64,000 nucleotides of DNA, from positions 2,108,001 to 2,172,000 of the forward strand of contig OY969623.1 in assembly GCA_963701675.1 (NCBI GenBank). Reading direction: 5' to 3'. This stretch comes from G963701675 sp963701675. GTDB lineage: Bacteria; Planctomycetota; Planctomycetia; Gemmatales; Gemmataceae. The position numbers and the translations under genes were made by a program. Below the pieces are notes generated by a model that was not told the origin of the DNA, ran no database searches, and saw only the letters and a list, made by a program, of their open reading frames with translations. This document shows, one piece after another, positions 60,511 through 64,000 of the stretch (within the stretch, counting starts at the first letter, position 1; each line of letters starts with the position of its first letter).

Positions 60511-63500
60511 TCACACGGCGAACTTCGACTCCGTTGCTTCGTCCCAGTCCGTGATGTCGGCCGAGAAGTCGCCGAAGAACACATCGCGGTCCGCGCCGCC
60601 GGTCAGCACGTCGGGACTGCCGCTGCTGGTAATCGTGGTGGCGTTCAACGCCGGCACCCCATTGCCGTTTATCAGGTTGGTGACGCGGGTGTCGTAGTCG
60701 TCCGTTCCGGCCCAGTAGTTGCGGATGGCGTTCAACGACGCTTGATCGAAGTCGTAGTTCGTAGTGCCGGCGATGAGAATGTCGTCGCCGTCACCGCCGA
60801 GGAGAGTGCTTGCTGTGGACCCGGCGATCAACACGTCCCGACCCGCGCCGCCGTTCAGCATATTGCCGCCGTTGCCGACGAGGACATCGTTGCCCAGTCC
60901 GCCGATCACATCGTGGATGCTCGTGATCGAGGTTGTTACACCGGTGGCGATTTGCGTCTGAAGATTGACGTAGACGTTGACGCTGACCCCTTCGTCGCCG
61001 AGCCACGCGCTGTAGTCCAGGGTGTTGCGGCCGCCCTTGCCGTCGATTGATACCACGGGATTTTGATCCGCCGTGAGCGCATACGTGTCGCTTTCCGAGC
61101 CTCCGACCCAGTTTTCCACCAACAGGAAATACACATTTGGCCCGAAAGAATCCCACCAGTCGGCTGTCTCCGTCCACGTATTTGCGACGTTTGGCCCGAT
61201 GATAGTGTCTACGCCTCCCGCGTCATGGACGTAGAAGGAGGTGAGACTGGTTCCCTGGACATGGAATACATCGTCGCCGTGCCCGCCGTGCGCTACCATG
61301 TAGACGACATTGGTGACTTCTACAGCGCCGATGCCATCCCAACTCACATTGGTGCCCGCCCAAGTGAAGTCCCGCCCGGCCGAGCCGATGGTATCAATTA
61401 CTTTTCCCCACGCGCCGCCGGCCTGGCCATCAACCTTTATGAGTCCGCTAATGGCAGCAAGGGAATCCTTGCCTACATGGAACCCGTCCTGTTCGCCGCC
61501 GCCGTTGAGCGTGAGCGCCATCGCCGGGGAGCACGCATAGACAAAAAATAGGTCCTGGTTGGTTCCGCCGTTGATCGTCAGGCTTTGCACGTCCGAGAGG
61601 TTGGTCGATAAGAAGATCGGCCCCGAATCATCGACCGTCAGTTTGTTGCCGTCGATAACGAATTGCCTGGAGAGGACGTTGCTTGTAACATCATTCACAA
61701 ACAACTTGTCGTCTTCGGTTCCACCGTTGACGTCGATGGTACCGAAAACGCCGCTCACGTTAACGGTATCAAAGCCAATGTTGAACTCGTCCTTGCCGCC
61801 GAGGCCATTCACAACCAGTTTGGTTGCCGCATCATTGCTGAGTACCTTGATCAGGTCGTCCTTGGCACTCGCGTTGACGTACACCTCCTGCATGCCCTGA
61901 AAAAGAACTCCCATCGTCGCGACGAACAAGGAGTTGTGAAGAACGGCGTAGGTCTTTCCGGTCGTCCCCGTCACGTCGTTGACTTTGAGCGTGTCGAGGC
62001 CGCCACCGCCGCCTTTCAAATCCAACGTACCTTCAATTCCATTCAAATTGTTTCTGCCCACGTTGATCGTGTCGAGACCAGGGCCGGCGTCGACCGTCAG
62101 CGTGGTGTTGATGAGGTTTCGCATGACCGTGATGGTGTCCCAGCCGTCGCCGGAGTTGATCCGCGTGCCCCGAATAGCGCTCGTGCTGGTAACGGTGATG
62201 GGGTCCCAGCCCTGGCCGGTGTTGAGGAAATAGTCGCCGAAGCCGAAGTGGAAAATTGGGGCTATGCCGCTGCGGTTCGTTTTGTTGGTGGCGACGGTGT
62301 AGGTCTGAGCCGTTGTCGTCCCTTGGTCGTTAAAGTGAATCTCATCCAGGCCGCTGCCCGCATTCACGGTGAGCGATCCCTTGATGTTGTCCAGGGTATC
62401 CAAGAAGCTGCCAACATTGACAGTGTCGTTGCCGCCGCCGGCGTTGATGGTCGTTACGAGGTTGCCATTGAGATTTTGCGGCGTCCCTCTGACATTCAAG
62501 ATATCGTTGAGATCCCCGGCGTTGATGGTGAGCGACTTCAGACCGACCCCGGCGAAGCTGATGACGCCGGATAAAAACTCTTTCACATCGTTGCCCGTGA
62601 TGAACAGGAGCTTCTTTTCGCTGGCGCTTTGGTCGTCGATGGTGAGATCGGTCAGGCGGGTCAGGTTCGGGACAAGAAGAACGTCACCGACAATGTTGCT
62701 TATCTCACCCTTGCCGACATTGACGATGGCGGCGTTCTCGATGAACGTGTCTGCCACGGCCGACGTGCCATACACGTCGACGCGCGCGTCCACCGCCGAG
62801 CCGGCGGTGAGGTAGACCGTGCCAAGACCCACATAGGTGACGACGGTTTTGTTGGGTAATTCCACCGTCGAGTCAGTGATCGCGTAGACACGCTGCGTGC
62901 CGGCATTATTACTGTCGTTAAAGGTCAACGCATCGTCGGAGAGGATCGGAGCGCCGATCACCTTCACGTTCCCTTGGAACAAATCGAGATTGCCGAGTTT
63001 CGGGGAAAACTGAATCTTATCGAGGCCGCCTCTCGTGTCGATCGTGATGGAGACCTTAATCGCAACTTTGTTCGGTTCGATCTTGAAGGTCTCGTTGTCG
63101 CCGGAGCCCTTTATCGTGATGCTCCTGATCGCCCCGAGGAAATCGTCGTACACGGCCACGCCGTTGACGCTGATGAACAACCGCTCGCCTATTATGGGAA
63201 TGTTTCCCGTGACGATGCTGATGCCGTCCGCGATGTCGTTATTGCCTTGAAGCTGGTTGGCCATGTCCACGACGAGGTTGTACGTACCGCCGACGGTGTC
63301 ATCGATCCAGTCGGCGAAGGAGGAGACACGCGTGTACCAGGCGTTACTGCCATAGGAGCAAGGCTGATTTGAGGTCGAGGAAACGCCGGCGATGAAGCCG
63401 GAAATGAGTAGAGGTCTCCCCGAGTCACCGGGCGCCGACAGTGCTTCACCGGTGATACCGGGATCGGCCGGATTGGCCGGATTGTCCAGGTCGAATCTCA

Positions 63501-63999
63501 GATACTCATTAAGCGGGTTGTTGCTGTTCATGGGGACTTCGACGATCGCGTCGATGTGGTTAAAGCCTTGCCGTTTGGTGCCGAAGGATCCGGGTGGTAG
63601 CACGTAGGGAGGTGGATCGCCCGTGCTGCCGAAGTTACCGCTGCACACTGTGCCCACGGGGCCCGGACAATCACCGTTTAAGACGAGGTTGGTCCGATTC
63701 GTACCGCCATAGCCGAGAAACGTCATATCCCCGTTGTTTTGGGTATCCTCCTGTGTGTCCCGATAAATGAGGCGCTTTTCGGCGGCGAAGGGCGCCAGTT
63801 CGGGAAGGCGCATGATAGCGATGTCACTCCCTTGGTTGGCAAGGCCGATCCACGTGTTGGGAACGGTGATGTTGGCCGCAGAGACGTTGAGCGTGACGAT
63901 CTTCCCAGGTAGATCAAATTGCAGCTGGTGAGTACCCGTATCGACAAAGCCGTCGCCCTGATCGGGTCTTCCGTCGGGGGGCACGCTAATGTCCACGTC
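60511..63999 (-). CDS. Trypsin-like serine protease with RTX-type C terminus, 5' end outside the window
   Basis: A partial protein of at least 1162 residues; the frame is open to the window edge, so the N terminus is missing. The first ~240 residues are a chymotrypsin-fold protease: the Asp in GSDIAIMRL and the nucleophile Ser in APGDSGRPLLISG are present, while the catalytic His must lie beyond the edge. A long beta-rich region follows with repeating LTVDAGPGLDTINVG-like units, and the C terminus has RTX nonapeptides GGLGNDVLVGNGG and GGAGRDVL that bind calcium. It probably acts as a secreted or surface-bound protease in the style of planctomycete modular proteins. Confidence 0.85.
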   Translation of the reverse strand, partial: DVDISVPPDGRPDQGDGFVDTGTHQLQFDLPGKIVTLNVSAANITVPNTWIGLANQGSDIAIMRLPELAPFAAEKRLIYRDTQEDTQNNGDMTFLGYGGTNRTNLVLNGDCPGPVGTVCSGNFGSTGDPPPYVLPPGSFGTKRQGFNHIDAIVEVPMNSNNPLNEYLRFDLDNPANPADPGITGEALSAPGDSGRPLLISGFIAGVSSTSNQPCSYGSNAWYTRVSSFADWIDDTVGGTYNLVVDMANQLQGNNDIADGISIVTGNIPIIGERLFISVNGVAVYDDFLGAIRSITIKGSGDNETFKIEPNKVAIKVSITIDTRGGLDKIQFSPKLGNLDLFQGNVKVIGAPILSDDALTFNDSNNAGTQRVYAITDSTVELPNKTVVTYVGLGTVYLTAGSAVDARVDVYGTSAVADTFIENAAIVNVGKGEISNIVGDVLLVPNLTRLTDLTIDDQSASEKKLLFITGNDVKEFLSGVISFAGVGLKSLTINAGDLNDILNVRGTPQNLNGNLVTTINAGGGNDTVNVGSFLDTLDNIKGSLTVNAGSGLDEIHFNDQGTTTAQTYTVATNKTNRSGIAPIFHFGFGDYFLNTGQGWDPITVTSTSAIRGTRINSGDGWDTITVMRNLINTTLTVDAGPGLDTINVGRNNLNGIEGTLDLKGGGGGLDTLKVNDVTGTTGKTYAVLHNSLFVATMGVLFQGMQEVYVNASAKDDLIKVLSNDAATKLVVNGLGGKDEFNIGFDTVNVSGVFGTIDVNGGTEDDKLFVNDVTSNVLSRQFVIDGNKLTVDDSGPIFLSTNLSDVQSLTINGGTNQDLFFVYACSPAMALTLNGGGEQDGFHVGKDSLAAISGLIKVDGQAGGAWGKVIDTIGSAGRDFTWAGTNVSWDGIGAVEVTNVVYMVAHGGHGDDVFHVQGTSLTSFYVHDAGGVDTIIGPNVANTWTETADWWDSFGPNVYFLLVENWVGGSESDTYALTADQNPVVSIDGKGGRNTLDYSAWLGDEGVSVNVYVNLQTQIATGVTTSITSIHDVIGGLGNDVLVGNGGNMLNGGAGRDVLIAGSTASTLLGGDGDDILIAGTTNYDFDQASLNAIRNYWAGTDDYDTRVTNLINGNGVPALNATTITSSGSPDVLTGGADRDVFFGDFSADITDWDEATESKFAV

Positions 64000-64000
64000 A

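Noticed and set aside
61663..62574. 303-codon plus-strand open frame
   Set aside because: Antisense shadow of the repetitive RTX-type protein; the Val/Asp/Gly-rich composition mirrors the repeats on the minus strand.
1..64000. tRNA, rRNA, integrase or transposase genes
   Set aside because: Looked for by eye through cloverleaf-like arms, conserved rRNA strings and DDE/tyrosine recombinase motifs in the proteins; none found. A covariance scan would be needed to exclude tRNAs fully.

Overview
The window reads as chromosomal DNA of a planctomycete, most likely a Gemmataceae-type organism. Four things support this: seven predicted surface or secreted proteins that open with the LEPR-XLL-like N-terminal motif typical of that phylum; ECF sigma factor and Ser/Thr kinase gene pairs; families common in Planctomycetes (SBBP-repeat, HAF-repeat, PQQ-like propeller, DUF1572 DinB, a redoxin/cytochrome/monooxygenase fusion); and intergenic DNA rich in perfect palindromes. 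GC content looks to be in the high fifties by eye. I saw no rRNA, tRNA, CRISPR array, transposase or phage gene.

Layout. 1-8.1 kb: the end of an M20 peptidase, then a cluster of very small stress-associated or membrane proteins (KGG-like, DUF3309, a 26-residue one-helix peptide, a DSFPASDPPSW-motif peptide) interleaved with two linked membrane GTPases (one with DUF697), an isochorismatase-fold hydrolase and a BrkB/YihY membrane protein. 8.1-14.5 kb: housekeeping genes fabH, an MlaE-type permease, der and nadB, plus two small zinc-ribbon proteins. 14.5-18.1 kb: a giant DUF4175-like membrane protein with about twenty charged 19-residue repeats. 18.3-28.8 kb: redoxin/cytochrome fusion, SBBP surface protein, an HNH endonuclease pair, a proline-rich surface protein, a TPR Ser/Thr kinase and an FHA protein. 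28.9-37.1 kb: greA, a YdjM-like hydrolase, a TPR protein, nagA, mnmE, yidC and a phosphodiesterase. 37.2-45.6 kb: a secreted agmatine/peptidyl-arginine deiminase-like protein, a Vgb-like propeller and an ECF sigma/kinase pair. 45.7-51.5 kb: a four-gene ABC transporter operon and two tandem isocitrate dehydrogenase paralogues. 51.6-57.1 kb: a VapBC-like pair, a PQQ-propeller with an Ig-like protein, a DinB protein, a CAP-domain protein and a methyltransferase. 57.2-64 kb: three large surface proteins on the minus strand, the last a trypsin-like protease with RTX-type repeats that runs off the window.

Two things matter for anyone using this annotation. First, six genes (fabH, nadB, the DUF4175-like gene, the redoxin fusion, the ECF-linked kinase and the PQQ-propeller) are each split by a single-point frameshift with conserved sequence on both sides. 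Several sit next to short G or C runs, so base-calling error is at least as likely as real gene decay. Second, the most unusual signals are a ~300-bp dispersed repeat present twice, each time upstream of and co-oriented with a LEPR-type surface protein gene; palindromic elements carried in frame inside the SBBP gene; a second isocitrate dehydrogenase paralogue that has lost its cofactor loop and catalytic tyrosine; and a secreted deiminase with an intact catalytic set.
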